DNA of 64,000 bases from Pleionea litopenaei (lineage in GTDB: Bacteria > Pseudomonadota > Gammaproteobacteria > Enterobacterales > Kangiellaceae). Below, piece after piece: positions 46,451 to 56,214 of this stretch (within the stretch, counting starts at the first letter, position 1; the number at the start of each line of letters is the position of its first letter). The notes under the pieces are model-generated. The model saw nothing but the letters and a program-made list of their open reading frames with translations. It had not been told where the DNA came from and ran no database searches. Position numbers and translations under genes: made by a program. The stretch spans positions 4,312,001 through 4,376,000 of the forward strand of contig NZ_CP133548.1 in NCBI RefSeq assembly GCF_031198435.1, written 5' to 3'.

Positions 46451-49400
46451 ATCTTCAGCATCTACCGAGAAAAAGTCGCAACCGTTTGGTCAATTAACGG
46501 ATTCAGAACGAGATGAATTGCAATCGACTTTTCCAGAAGAATTAGAAGACGCTTACCCATTATCGGCCTTACAAAGCGGCATGGTTTTTCACACGGAGTT
46601 GGCCGATTTTGATGGGACTTATCACGATCTGAATGCTGAGCATGTGCGTTGTGAATGGCATGAAAATTTCTTCCGCCAAGCGCTTAGCTATTGTGTCACC
46701 CGCCATCCCTTATTGCGCACTGGTTATCGCTTAAAAGGCGAACGTCCTTTGCAGTTGGTTTATAAAGACGTGCCACTGCCTTTGGTGATTGAGGATATTC
46801 GAGAGCAATCGGATGCTGAACAAGCCGAACATATTGAGCAATGGAAAGCCGCACAGAAGGCGCACCCTTTTAATTGGCTCAGAGGACCGTTGTTTCAAAT
46901 CACTATTTTTCGACGTCAAGACGACAGTTTTGAATACATAGTCAGTTTTCATCACTCGGTATTAGATGGTTGGAGTCGAGTGACATTAACAACCGAATTG
47001 TACGCATGTTATGAGCGCTTGCTCTCAGGTGAAACGCTCGATGCACCGGTTGTTGATTGGACGTACCGAGATTTTATCGCATTAGAGCAGCAAACGCTTC
47101 AGGATGAGTCGGCGCGAGCGTACTTTAAGCAACAGCTCAAAGAGGTTCCTAGTGTGCAGTTGCCGCGTCTTTATCCGCAGTGGGATGGGCCTGAGCGATT
47201 AAGCTGGCTTCGCATTCGCGAGTTTACTGACTTATCTCAAAATTTGTTGGGGGTTGCACAACAATTAGGTGTCCCTATCCAAGCGTTGTTGATAACGGGC
47301 CATTTAAAAGTGCTGTCGATGCTCAGTGGTCAATCGAGTGCATTGAGCTGCATTACAGTGAATGGACGGCCCGAACAAGAGCAAGCCGATCAAGGGCTAG
47401 GGTTATTTTTAAATTCTTTGCCTTTATGCGAGACGCTGCCATCAGGAAGTTGGCGCGCGTTGATTGCTCATGTCTCGAATACGTACCGAAAAAACATGGC
47501 GTATCGACGCTATCCGATGTCACAGATCCAACAAGACAGCGGTATCAATTTTTCTGAAGTGTCATTCAATTACACGCATTTTCACGCGTATGAGCAGGCG
47601 CGAGAAATTGTTGAGAAGCGTGATGTCGAAGTGCTCAGTGCGTCGGGCTATGAAGAAACCAATTTTGATTTAGTGGTGGACGTCAGTCGGACGTCTGGAA
47701 CCGATAACTTATTGTTAAGTTTCAGTTATGACAGTCGAGAGTTCAGCGAAGAATTGATGGCGCAGCTGGGCCAATATTATTTGCGCACGTTCCAAGCGTT
47801 ACTGACTGACTTAGACGGTGCTCATGAGCAAACTGAGTGGCAAACGGAAGAGGAGCGAGTGGCGCAGTGTCGTGCGTTGTCGGGAGAGCCGTCGGCGGTG
47901 TTGTGGCCGACGATGTTGTCGGGCTGGTCAGCGCAAGTGTTGTCACGAGGGACGTCGATGGCGGCGGAGAGTGGTGAAGCGAGTTTAAGTTATGCAGAGC
48001 TGGATGCGCGTTCGAATCAGTTAGCGCATTACCTGTTGGAGATGGGCGTATCGCAAGGCAGCCGAGTGGGGATAGCGCTGGGTCGAGGTTTGAGTCAGCT
48101 AATCGGTCTGTTGGGTGTGATGAAGTCGGGGGCGAGCTATGTGGCGTTGGAGCCGGAGCATCCGCGGGAGCGTCATGAGTATGTGCTCAAAGATGCGGGC
48201 GTTGAGCTGGTGTTGGTGTCGGAGTCGGTATTAGGACGGTTACCCTTGTCGGGTGTGGATGTGTTGTTAATGGACGATGCGCTGAGCGACGACTGGTTAT
48301 CGGATTGGTCACGAACGAGCGTTGATGTGACGGTGAGCGGAGAAGACGAGGCGTATGTGTTGTACACGTCGGGCTCGACGGGTCGACCGAAAGGGGTGCG
48401 CATCAGCCATGGAGGTTTGAGTCATTATTTAAGTCATGCGCAGAGTTACTTGGGTGATTCCATCGAGCGTTCGGTGGTGAGTTCGCCGCTGTGTTTTGAT
48501 GCGACGATCACGACGTTGTACGCGCCGTTATTATCGGGCGGAACAGTGGAGTTGTTGCCGGAAGAGGGCGATGTGTTGTCGGCGCTAGGAGAGCGTTTGA
48601 TGGGAGAAGAGGCGTGTTTATTTAAAATCACGCCGGCGCATTTAACGGCGTTGTCGCATGGTTTAGATCGAGAGGCGCACAGTGATGCGAAGCATTGTGT
48701 GGTGGTCGGCGGAGAGCAGTGGCACGTTGGGAGCTTACGGCATTGGAAAGGCGAGCGTTTGGCGCATGCGACCTTTGTGAATGAGTACGGACCGACGGAA
48801 ACGGTGGTGGGTTGCAGTGAATACCGAGTAACGTCGTTGTCGGCGTTGTCGTCGTTGCCGGACAGTGCGGGCGTGCCGATAGGTCGAGGGATAGCGAATA
48901 CGCAATTGTACATTCAAGGCGAGGGAGGCGAGAGTCAACCGCCGGGGAGTGTGGGCGAGTTGTGCATAGCGGGAGCGGGAGTTGGCTTGGGTTATGTGAG
49001 CGAGCCGGAGGCGTCGGGATTTGAGGCGCATGGTTATGAGGCGGGAGCGCGTTGGTATCGCAGTGGCGACTTGGTGCGCTGGAGTGAGACGGGCGGCTTG
49101 GTGTATGTGGGCCGACGAGATGAGCAGGTTAAGGTGCGCGGCTTCCGAGTGGAGTTGGGTGAAATTGGTGCGGTGCTGGACAGTTGCGAGGGCGTGCAAT
49201 CGTCGTGTGTGTTGGTGCAGGGAGAGGCGCCGGAGCAGCGGTTAGTGGCGTATGTGGTGCCGGAGTTGATGCCGGAGGCAGAGGCGGTCCAGAGTGTGTT
49301 GGATGAGTATCGAACGCGCTTGAGTGAGCGGTTACCGAGTTACATGGTCCCGCAGCAGTATGTGTTGTTGGCGGCGATGCCGTTGACGGCGAATGGCAAG

Positions 49401-52400
49401 GTGGATAAGGCGGCGTTGCCAGCGGCGGAGGGCGAGCAGGGCGAGAACTACGAAGCTCCGCGCGGAGAATTGGAAGAGCTGCTGGCGAGTTTATGGTCGT
49501 CGATGCTGGACATTGACGTCGCGCACATCGGTCGGCAAGCGCACTTTTTTAACCTAGGTGGGCATTCATTATTGTCGATCCGTTTAGTGGCCGAGGTGCG
49601 ATCACACTGCCAAGTGGCGTTGCCGATAAAGGCCATATTTGATCATCCCCGATTGAGTGAGTTAGCGGCCTATATTGCCGAGCAAGCGCCGAGTGCGGAG
49701 CGGTTACCGCCGATCACGGCGGTGAGTCGGACCGGAGAGGCATTGCCGTTATCGAGTTCGCAATACCGCTTATGGTTGGTGGATCACCTAGGCGGGGGCA
49801 GTGCTCAGTACAACATATTCTCGGCGTTGCAGTTACGGGGCGAGTTAAATCACGAAGCCTTACAGCAAGCGTTGACCGGATTGTTGAGTCGTCATGAAGT
49901 GCTGCGCACGGTGTATGTGGCGCTCGACGGAGAGCAAGTGATGCAGGTGGTGGGCCCGGTGGTTGAGGTGCCTGTGGACGTCGAGTCATTGGCCGATTTA
50001 CCGGAGCAAGAGCAGGCAGACGCGGTGTTGTTGGCGGGTCAAGAGGAAGCGATCAAGCCGTTTGATTTGAGCCAAGATTTGATGCTGCGGGTGAAGTTAT
50101 TGGCACTGGATGCGCAGACGCATGTGGTGTTGTTGACGGTGCACCACATAGCGGCGGACGGTTGGTCGTTAGGGGTGTTGGTGAAAGAGTTTGTGGCGCT
50201 GTACGACAGTTACGTGCGCGGCGAGGCGCCGACGTTGCCAGCACTGACGATCCAATACGCGGATTACGCGCACTGGCAGCAAGCGTGGTTGAAGGGGCCG
50301 ACACGGTCAGCGTTGGAAGCTTACTGGGTGGAGCAGTTGTCGGGGATCCCGCAAGTTCATAGCTTGCCGCTTGAGCAAGGGCGTCCAGCGCAACAACGGC
50401 ATCATGGCGCGTCGTACCAGCAGACGTTACCGGCGACGTTGAGTCAAGGGTTGAATGAGTTAGCGCAAGCGTCAGAGGCGACGCTGTTTATGGTGATGGA
50501 AACGGCGTTTGCGGCGTTGTTGAGTCGGCTCAGTGGCGAAGATGACATTGTTGTGGGGACAGCGGTAGCGGGACGAGAGCCATTGGAAGTGGCGCCGTTG
50601 ATTGGTTTCTTTGTGAACAGTGTGGTGCTGCGCAGTGATCTCAGTGGAGCGTCGAGTTTTGACGATTTATTGGCGCGAAATAAGTTGATGATCATGGACG
50701 CGTATGAGCATCAAGGATTGCCGTTTGAGTTATTGGTAGAGGCGCTGCAGCCGGAGCGAAGTTTGAGTCACGATCCGGTGTTCCAGATAGTGTTTGGATT
50801 AAACAACACCGACAGTCATTCGTTGTCGCTCCCGAATTTAGAGGTGACGACGGTGAATACGCCGCAGCAGACGGCGAAAGTTGAGCTTGAGTTGAATGTG
50901 GTGGAGTTTGCGGGAGAGCTGCACGTTAGCTGGACGTTTAATACGGATTTATTCAGCCGAGAGCAGATAGCGGAGTACGCACAAAGCTATGAACGATTAT
51001 TGAGAGGGATAGTGGCGTCGCCGAGCCGAGCGGTGCATGCGCATCCGTTGCAAACGGAAGAGGAGCGAGTAGCGCAGTGTCATGCGTTGTCGGGAGAGCC
51101 GTCGGCGGTGTTGTGGCCGACGATGTTGTCGGGCTGGTCAGCGCAAGTGTTGTCACGAGGGACGTCGATGGCAGCGGAGAGTGGTGAAGCGAGTTTAAGT
51201 TATGCGGAGCTGGATGCGCGTTCGAATCAGTTAGCGCATTACCTGTTGGAGATGGGCGTATCGCAAGGCAGCCGAGTGGGGATAGCGCTGGGTCGAGGTT
51301 TGAGTCAGCTAATCGGTCTGTTGGGTGTGATGAAGTCGGGGGCGAGCTATGTGGCGTTGGAGCCGGAGCACCCGCGAGAGCGTCATGAGTATGTGCTCAA
51401 AGATGCGGGCGTTGAGCTGGTGTTGGTGTCGGAGTCGGTATTAGGACGGTTACCCTTGTCGGGTGTTGATGTGTTGTTAATGGACGATGCGCTGAGCGAC
51501 GACTGGTTATCAGATTGGTCACGAACGAGCGTTGATGTGACGGTGAGCGGAGAAGACGAGGCGTATGTGTTGTACACGTCGGGCTCGACGGGTCGACCGA
51601 AAGGGGTGCGCATCAGCCATGGAGGTTTGAGTCATTATTTAAGTCATGCGCAGAGTTACTTGGGTGATTCCATCGAGCGTTCGGTGGTGAGTTCGCCGCT
51701 GTGTTTTGATGCGACGATCACGACGTTGTACGCGCCGTTATTATCGGGCGGAACAGTGGAGTTGTTGCCAGAAGAGGGCGATGTGTTGTCGGCGCTAGGA
51801 GAGCGTTTGATGGGAGAAGAGGCGTGTTTATTTAAAATCACGCCGGCGCATTTAACGGCGTTGTCGCATGGATTAGATCGAGAGGCGCGCAGTGATGCGA
51901 AGCATTGTGTGGTGGTCGGCGGAGAGCAGTGGCACGTTGGGAGCTTACGGCATTGGAAAGGCGAGCGTTTGGCGCATGCGACCTTTGTGAATGAGTACGG
52001 ACCGACGGAAACGGTGGTGGGTTGCAGTGAATACCGAGTGACGTCGTTGTCGGCGTTGTCGTCGTTGCCGGACAGTGCGGGCGTGCCGATAGGTCGAGGG
52101 ATAGCGAATACGCAATTGTACATTCAAGGCGAGGGAGGCGAGAGTCAACCGCCGGGGAGTGTGGGCGAGTTGTGCATAGCGGGAGCGGGAGTTGGCTTGG
52201 GTTATGTGAGCGAGCCGGAGGCGTCGGGATTTGAGGCGCATGGTTATGAGGCGGGAGCGCGTTGGTATCGCAGTGGCGACTTGGTGCGTTGGAGTGAGAC
52301 GGGCGGCCTGGTGTATGTGGGTCGACGAGATGAGCAGGTTAAGGTGCGCGGCTTCCGAGTGGAGTTGGGTGAAATTGGCGCGGTGCTGGACAGTTGCGAG

Positions 52401-52703
52401 GGCGTGCAATCGTCGTGTGTGTTGGTGCAGGGAGAGGCGCCGGAGCAGCGGTTAGTGGCGTATGTGGTGCCGGAGTTGATGCCGGAGGCAGAGGCGGTCC
52501 AGAGTGTGTTGGATGAGTATCGAACGCGCTTGAGTGAGCGGTTACCGAGTTACATGGTCCCGCAGCAGTATGTGTTGTTGGCGGCGATGCCGTTGACGGC
52601 GAATGGCAAGGTGGATAAAGGCGGCGTTGCCAGCGGTGGATGGTCAAACGACGGGTGTGGAATATGTCGCGCCACGCAATGCGACCGAAGAGATGTTGTG
52701 TGA
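46284..52703 (+). CDS. NRPS gene 5, 5' part: dock-C*-A(Asn)-T-C-A(Asn), ends at frameshift
   Basis: Reads 2139 aa; about 3309 aa with the downstream frame. The GTG start at 46284 is supported by the TAGTG overlap and by the TubC_N-like head beginning at once (STVKLILEQADELNI). Positions: head 46284-46450; C* 46540-47830; A1 47860-49430; T 49440-49690 (GGHSL); C 49710-51040 (HHIAADGWS); A2 51070-52630. Both A domains read DATKVGEVGK (Asn). Everything from 47841 on is a near-identical copy of the 3' part of gene 4, including the frame break at 52617-52619. The gene therefore seems to be a C* domain joined to a duplicated block. Confidence 0.95.
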   Translation: MSTVKLILEQADELNIVLYLKNDELAYVAEKNNFPDALKTKIKENKLQIIEYLKGESSASTEKKSQPFGQLTDSERDELQSTFPEELEDAYPLSALQSGMVFHTELADFDGTYHDLNAEHVRCEWHENFFRQALSYCVTRHPLLRTGYRLKGERPLQLVYKDVPLPLVIEDIREQSDAEQAEHIEQWKAAQKAHPFNWLRGPLFQITIFRRQDDSFEYIVSFHHSVLDGWSRVTLTTELYACYERLLSGETLDAPVVDWTYRDFIALEQQTLQDESARAYFKQQLKEVPSVQLPRLYPQWDGPERLSWLRIREFTDLSQNLLGVAQQLGVPIQALLITGHLKVLSMLSGQSSALSCITVNGRPEQEQADQGLGLFLNSLPLCETLPSGSWRALIAHVSNTYRKNMAYRRYPMSQIQQDSGINFSEVSFNYTHFHAYEQAREIVEKRDVEVLSASGYEETNFDLVVDVSRTSGTDNLLLSFSYDSREFSEELMAQLGQYYLRTFQALLTDLDGAHEQTEWQTEEERVAQCRALSGEPSAVLWPTMLSGWSAQVLSRGTSMAAESGEASLSYAELDARSNQLAHYLLEMGVSQGSRVGIALGRGLSQLIGLLGVMKSGASYVALEPEHPRERHEYVLKDAGVELVLVSESVLGRLPLSGVDVLLMDDALSDDWLSDWSRTSVDVTVSGEDEAYVLYTSGSTGRPKGVRISHGGLSHYLSHAQSYLGDSIERSVVSSPLCFDATITTLYAPLLSGGTVELLPEEGDVLSALGERLMGEEACLFKITPAHLTALSHGLDREAHSDAKHCVVVGGEQWHVGSLRHWKGERLAHATFVNEYGPTETVVGCSEYRVTSLSALSSLPDSAGVPIGRGIANTQLYIQGEGGESQPPGSVGELCIAGAGVGLGYVSEPEASGFEAHGYEAGARWYRSGDLVRWSETGGLVYVGRRDEQVKVRGFRVELGEIGAVLDSCEGVQSSCVLVQGEAPEQRLVAYVVPELMPEAEAVQSVLDEYRTRLSERLPSYMVPQQYVLLAAMPLTANGKVDKAALPAAEGEQGENYEAPRGELEELLASLWSSMLDIDVAHIGRQAHFFNLGGHSLLSIRLVAEVRSHCQVALPIKAIFDHPRLSELAAYIAEQAPSAERLPPITAVSRTGEALPLSSSQYRLWLVDHLGGGSAQYNIFSALQLRGELNHEALQQALTGLLSRHEVLRTVYVALDGEQVMQVVGPVVEVPVDVESLADLPEQEQADAVLLAGQEEAIKPFDLSQDLMLRVKLLALDAQTHVVLLTVHHIAADGWSLGVLVKEFVALYDSYVRGEAPTLPALTIQYADYAHWQQAWLKGPTRSALEAYWVEQLSGIPQVHSLPLEQGRPAQQRHHGASYQQTLPATLSQGLNELAQASEATLFMVMETAFAALLSRLSGEDDIVVGTAVAGREPLEVAPLIGFFVNSVVLRSDLSGASSFDDLLARNKLMIMDAYEHQGLPFELLVEALQPERSLSHDPVFQIVFGLNNTDSHSLSLPNLEVTTVNTPQQTAKVELELNVVEFAGELHVSWTFNTDLFSREQIAEYAQSYERLLRGIVASPSRAVHAHPLQTEEERVAQCHALSGEPSAVLWPTMLSGWSAQVLSRGTSMAAESGEASLSYAELDARSNQLAHYLLEMGVSQGSRVGIALGRGLSQLIGLLGVMKSGASYVALEPEHPRERHEYVLKDAGVELVLVSESVLGRLPLSGVDVLLMDDALSDDWLSDWSRTSVDVTVSGEDEAYVLYTSGSTGRPKGVRISHGGLSHYLSHAQSYLGDSIERSVVSSPLCFDATITTLYAPLLSGGTVELLPEEGDVLSALGERLMGEEACLFKITPAHLTALSHGLDREARSDAKHCVVVGGEQWHVGSLRHWKGERLAHATFVNEYGPTETVVGCSEYRVTSLSALSSLPDSAGVPIGRGIANTQLYIQGEGGESQPPGSVGELCIAGAGVGLGYVSEPEASGFEAHGYEAGARWYRSGDLVRWSETGGLVYVGRRDEQVKVRGFRVELGEIGAVLDSCEGVQSSCVLVQGEAPEQRLVAYVVPELMPEAEAVQSVLDEYRTRLSERLPSYMVPQQYVLLAAMPLTANGKVDKGGVASGGWSNDGCGICRATQCDRRDVV
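46540..47830 (+). other. Atypical condensation domain C* no. 2 (after the Asn carrier, before Asn)
   Basis: Opens YPLSALQSGMVFHTEL, then GTYHDL, RHPLLRTGYRLKGERP, HHSVLDGWS, NGRPEQEQADQGLGLF and FNYTHFH. By eye well over half of its residues match the third C* at 52970-54330. Its donor carrier is the GGDSI carrier at the end of gene 4. Confidence 0.85.
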
Positions 52704-52867
52704 GATTTGGGGTGAGGTGTTGCGTCGAGAGTCGGTAGGGATCCATGACAATTTCTTTAGTATCGGTGGAGACTCAATCTTGTCGATCCGAATTGTTTCA
52801 GAGTTAAAGAAATTAGGCTGGTTTTTAGCGGTGCAAGATATTTTTGTGCATCAGACAATCAGTAAGT
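47841..52867 (+). repeat. 5.0-kb A-T-C-A-T block, copy 2 (matches 41142-46168)
   Basis: Second copy at offset 6699. Differences from copy 1 are scattered single bases plus one roughly 50-bp patch (see 44137-44185). Homology begins at CAAACGGAAGAGG in the C-A linker and ends inside the carrier after CAGTAAGTTG. Confidence 0.95.
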
Positions 52868-55800
52868 TGGCCGAAAAGATAAAACCTTTTAATCTTTCCA
52901 AAGAAAACCTTGTCGTTAATCGACTCGATCTTTTGTCGAGTGATGAACGCAGTTGGTTTGAAACCAAAGATACATTTTATGACGATGCTTATCCTTTATC
53001 AGCATTACAAGCAGGCATGGTATTTCACACCGAGCTAGAAAGTTTTAGTGGTATATATCATGATATTAATTCGGAACACATTCGTTGTGAATGGAACGAA
53101 GGGTTATTTCGAGAAGCGTTGGACTATTGCATCGCGCGCCATCCTATTTTAAGAACGCATTATTATTTAAAAGGTGAGCGTCCTCTACAACTGGTGTTGC
53201 GTCATGGGCCCTTGCCTTTGGAAGTCGAAGACATTCGTTTGCTCGATCGTGAAGAGCAAGCGCAACAATTAAAACATTGGGTAGAGCAAAGAAAAACGCA
53301 TGTTTTTGATTGGCAATCAGGACCGCTGTACCAAATCAATATTTTCTTACGCAGTGAAGAAAGTTTTCAGTTCATCATCAGTTTTCATCATTCGGTGTTA
53401 GATGGTTGGAGCCGCGCGTCATTTAGCACTGAGTTGTACAATTGTTATGAGCGATTACTGGCGGGAGCGACCTTACCTGCGGTATCAACTGACTGGACCT
53501 ATCGTGATTTTATTGCGTCTGAGCAAAAGGCCATTGCACAAGTCGAGTCGATAGAACACTTTAGAAATATGTTACACGATGCACCTGTCTATCAGTTGCC
53601 TCGTTTACCTGACGATACCTCGAGCACGTCCGGACACCGCTCGATGGGATTACCAAAATTTCGACAGCATTCAGAGCAACTGTTAGCACTGTCGAAAAGC
53701 ATGGGCGTGCCCATTCAATCGATATTGTTAGCGGCTCATCTTAAAGTACTGTCGACGGTGAGTGGTCATCGTAAAGCGATGACGTGCATGTTAGGTAATG
53801 GTCGACCAGAGCGAGAAGGTGCAGAGCAAGGGTTAGGATTATTTTTTAACTCTTTGCCATTAGCGCTTGAGCTGGATGATTGTACTTGGCGTCAACTTAT
53901 TGAGCGAGTGTCGAGTGCTAACGCACAAAACCTATCGCATCGTTTGTATCCTCTTTCTGAAGTTCAAAAACATCTTGGGCGAGATTTTTCTGAGGTGATG
54001 TTCTACTTCACCCACTTCCATGTTTTCGAACAAATGAATACGCCGAATAAATCATCGGCAAGTGAGGCCGCGAATGAGACGGGCCGTTCAACGTTTGAAG
54101 TCTTGAATGCATTTTCTTATGAACAGACTAATTTCGATTTATTGGTCAGTGTGGCGCAAAGTTTAGGCGTCGATGAAATGGATTTGAACTTTGTCTACAA
54201 CACGCAAGTTTACAGTGAGCAACAAATTAAACAGCTGAGTCATTATTATCTGATGGCTTTTGATTTGATGCTAATGCAGTTAGACACGTCTCACCAGGCG
54301 ACGTCTTTATTATCCGCTAGCGAGCAGCGAGAGTTATTAGCGCCGGTAACCCCTTCGTCATCAACGTTCTCGCCTCCGGCAACGTTTTTGCAATCTTGGT
54401 CAGAGCAAGTCAATGCCCGAAATACGCAGGTAGCGGTTCGCAGTGGCGATGAGTCTTGGCGTTACGGTGAGCTAGAAGAGCAAGCGAATCGAGTGGCGAA
54501 CTGGCTCAGTGCACAGGGTGTGCAAAAAGGCGATGTGATAGGGGTGTGTTTGGAACGCAGCTTACCTTTAATGAGCCATTTGTTGGGTTGCCTAAAAGTC
54601 GGTGCGGCGTATTTGCCGCTGGATCCCAGTTACCCCGAACAACGCTTGCAGTACATGTTAAGCGATAGCCAAGCGCAATGGGTGTTGGTTGATGATGAGC
54701 ATCCGGCATTTAAGCGTGAGGGCGTCAAGGTGTTCAATATTGCGTCGACGGATTATCAAGCGGCGTTATTTGCAAGTGCATCTGAGTATCGTTCCGAGGT
54801 AAGGGCAGGCGATTTGGCTTACCTGATTTACACGTCCGGCTCAACGGGCCAGCCGAAAGGTGTGATGGTGAGTCATGGCAACGTAGCGAACTTTTTAATG
54901 AGCATGCAAGAGCAACCCGGTTGCCAAGTCGGAGATCGTTTATTGGCGGTGACACCGATCAGCTTCGACATTCATGTATTGGAATTATTTTTACCGTTGA
55001 TAAGTGGTGCGGAAGTGGTGCTGTGTCGTCGAGAAGACAGTGTCGATGGAGCGCGTTTGTCGGCACAGTTAGCGGAGCATGAAATCACGATGATGCAAGC
55101 GACCCCGATGACTTGGCGGTTGTTGCTCGACAGCGGAGAGTGGCCCACAGGGGTTATTTTGAAGGCGTTGTGTGGTGGAGAACGTTTAGCGGAGGATTTA
55201 GCGAGTCGTTTGTTAGAGCGAGTGGATTCGCTATGGAATATGTATGGACCGACGGAAACGACGGTGTGGTCGACCTGCGCGCGGCTGACGAATGAAGGTG
55301 TGAGCATCGGTTATCCGATAGCGAATACGCAATGCTATGTGTTGAGTGAGTCGAGAGAGCTGTTACCGCGAGGCGTCAGTGGAGAGTTGTATATAGGCGG
55401 AGCGGGTGTAACGCAGGGATATTGGCAGCGAGAAGCGTTAACGGCGGAGCGTTATTGTGACAATCCGTTTGTAGAAGATGGACAAGAACGGATGTATCGA
55501 ACGGGCGATCGAGTGCGATATTTGGCGGACGGACGTTTGCACTATGAAGGTCGAGTGGATGAGCAGGTCAAGCTGCGAGGGCAGCGAATAGAGCCGGGAG
55601 AAATCGAAAGCGTTTTAGTCGAGCATGAAGGGCTACGGTCAGCGGTGGTAACGATTCAATCGGGAGCGGGAGAGGATGATGGTCGCTTGGTGGCCTATGT
55701 GGTCTTGGCTGACAAAGAGGCGTTGTTAGACGAGGGAGAGTTAGCGGAGCGATTGCGTGACTATTTAGAGCCCCGTTTACCACTGCATCTGATCCCGAGT

Positions 55801-56214
55801 GCTTATGCGGTGTTAGAGGCTTTGCCCTTAACGCCGAATGGCAAGGTAGATAAACGAGCGTTGCCGGCCATCACAAATGAACAAGGCACTCATCCATTTA
55901 CTGAGCCAAGTAATGAAACAGAACAAACCTTGGTCACCCTGCTGGCAAAAATACTGGCACGACCCGAGCATGACATCAGTACCAGCGCGAGCTTTTTTGA
56001 GTTGGGCGGACACTCTTTAGCAATTATGCATTTGATAGGAGAGGTTGAGGAACACTTAGAAATTACCTTAACCATCAGAGATATATTTGAATGTAAAAAC
56101 ATTATTGAGCTTGGTAATACGGTTCTACGAAAGCTAAACCGTAAAAAAGAAGACTCAAAAAGAAAAGAATTGCTTTCGAGGAAAAAGAATAACAAAAGGA
56201 AAGTTGAGTTATGA
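52603..56214 (+). CDS. NRPS gene 5, 3' part: T(GGDSI)-C*-A(Gly)-T and basic docking tail
   Basis: Continues gene 5 in the shifted frame (1203 aa); the ATG at 52603 lies inside NGKVDK and is unlikely to be a natural start. As in gene 4, an in-frame ATG at 52693 lies 8 bases before the upstream stop (52701-52703). Positions: T 52650-52880 (FFSIGGDSI); C* 52970-54330; A 54379-55872; T 55900-56120 (GGHSL). The A code is DILQLGMVWK (Gly); the domain is nearly identical to the first A domain of gene 1. The tail is unlike all other tails in the cluster: long and basic, ending KKNNKRKVEL. The stop overlaps the next start as ATGA. Confidence 0.93.
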   Translation: MARWIKAALPAVDGQTTGVEYVAPRNATEEMLCEIWGEVLRRESVGIHDNFFSIGGDSILSIRIVSELKKLGWFLAVQDIFVHQTISKLAEKIKPFNLSKENLVVNRLDLLSSDERSWFETKDTFYDDAYPLSALQAGMVFHTELESFSGIYHDINSEHIRCEWNEGLFREALDYCIARHPILRTHYYLKGERPLQLVLRHGPLPLEVEDIRLLDREEQAQQLKHWVEQRKTHVFDWQSGPLYQINIFLRSEESFQFIISFHHSVLDGWSRASFSTELYNCYERLLAGATLPAVSTDWTYRDFIASEQKAIAQVESIEHFRNMLHDAPVYQLPRLPDDTSSTSGHRSMGLPKFRQHSEQLLALSKSMGVPIQSILLAAHLKVLSTVSGHRKAMTCMLGNGRPEREGAEQGLGLFFNSLPLALELDDCTWRQLIERVSSANAQNLSHRLYPLSEVQKHLGRDFSEVMFYFTHFHVFEQMNTPNKSSASEAANETGRSTFEVLNAFSYEQTNFDLLVSVAQSLGVDEMDLNFVYNTQVYSEQQIKQLSHYYLMAFDLMLMQLDTSHQATSLLSASEQRELLAPVTPSSSTFSPPATFLQSWSEQVNARNTQVAVRSGDESWRYGELEEQANRVANWLSAQGVQKGDVIGVCLERSLPLMSHLLGCLKVGAAYLPLDPSYPEQRLQYMLSDSQAQWVLVDDEHPAFKREGVKVFNIASTDYQAALFASASEYRSEVRAGDLAYLIYTSGSTGQPKGVMVSHGNVANFLMSMQEQPGCQVGDRLLAVTPISFDIHVLELFLPLISGAEVVLCRREDSVDGARLSAQLAEHEITMMQATPMTWRLLLDSGEWPTGVILKALCGGERLAEDLASRLLERVDSLWNMYGPTETTVWSTCARLTNEGVSIGYPIANTQCYVLSESRELLPRGVSGELYIGGAGVTQGYWQREALTAERYCDNPFVEDGQERMYRTGDRVRYLADGRLHYEGRVDEQVKLRGQRIEPGEIESVLVEHEGLRSAVVTIQSGAGEDDGRLVAYVVLADKEALLDEGELAERLRDYLEPRLPLHLIPSAYAVLEALPLTPNGKVDKRALPAITNEQGTHPFTEPSNETEQTLVTLLAKILARPEHDISTSASFFELGGHSLAIMHLIGEVEEHLEITLTIRDIFECKNIIELGNTVLRKLNRKKEDSKRKELLSRKKNNKRKVEL
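52613..52623 (+). other. Frame break: same extra A before the second carrier of gene 5
   Basis: GGATAAAGGCGG again, with the AAA at 52617-52619, exactly 6699 bp from the break in gene 4. It sits in the duplicated block, so one event followed by duplication or gene conversion explains both. Confidence 0.9.
52970..54330 (+). other. Atypical condensation domain C* no. 3 (after the Asn carrier, before Gly)
   Basis: Opens YPLSALQAGMVFHTEL, then GIYHDI, RHPILRT, HHSVLDGWS, NGRPEREGAEQGLGLF and FYFTHFH. Its donor carrier has GGDSI. It joins an Asn carrier to a Gly module, as the first C* joins Ser to Gly. Confidence 0.85.
54379..55872 (+). repeat. Gly-specific A-domain cassette, copy 2 (matches 1217-2710)
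   Basis: Copy of the first A domain of gene 1, with few differences (for example Cys/Arg in ESWxYGEL). The sequences on both sides (C* before, a different carrier after) are unrelated to those in gene 1. Only the A domain has been shared. Confidence 0.93.
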
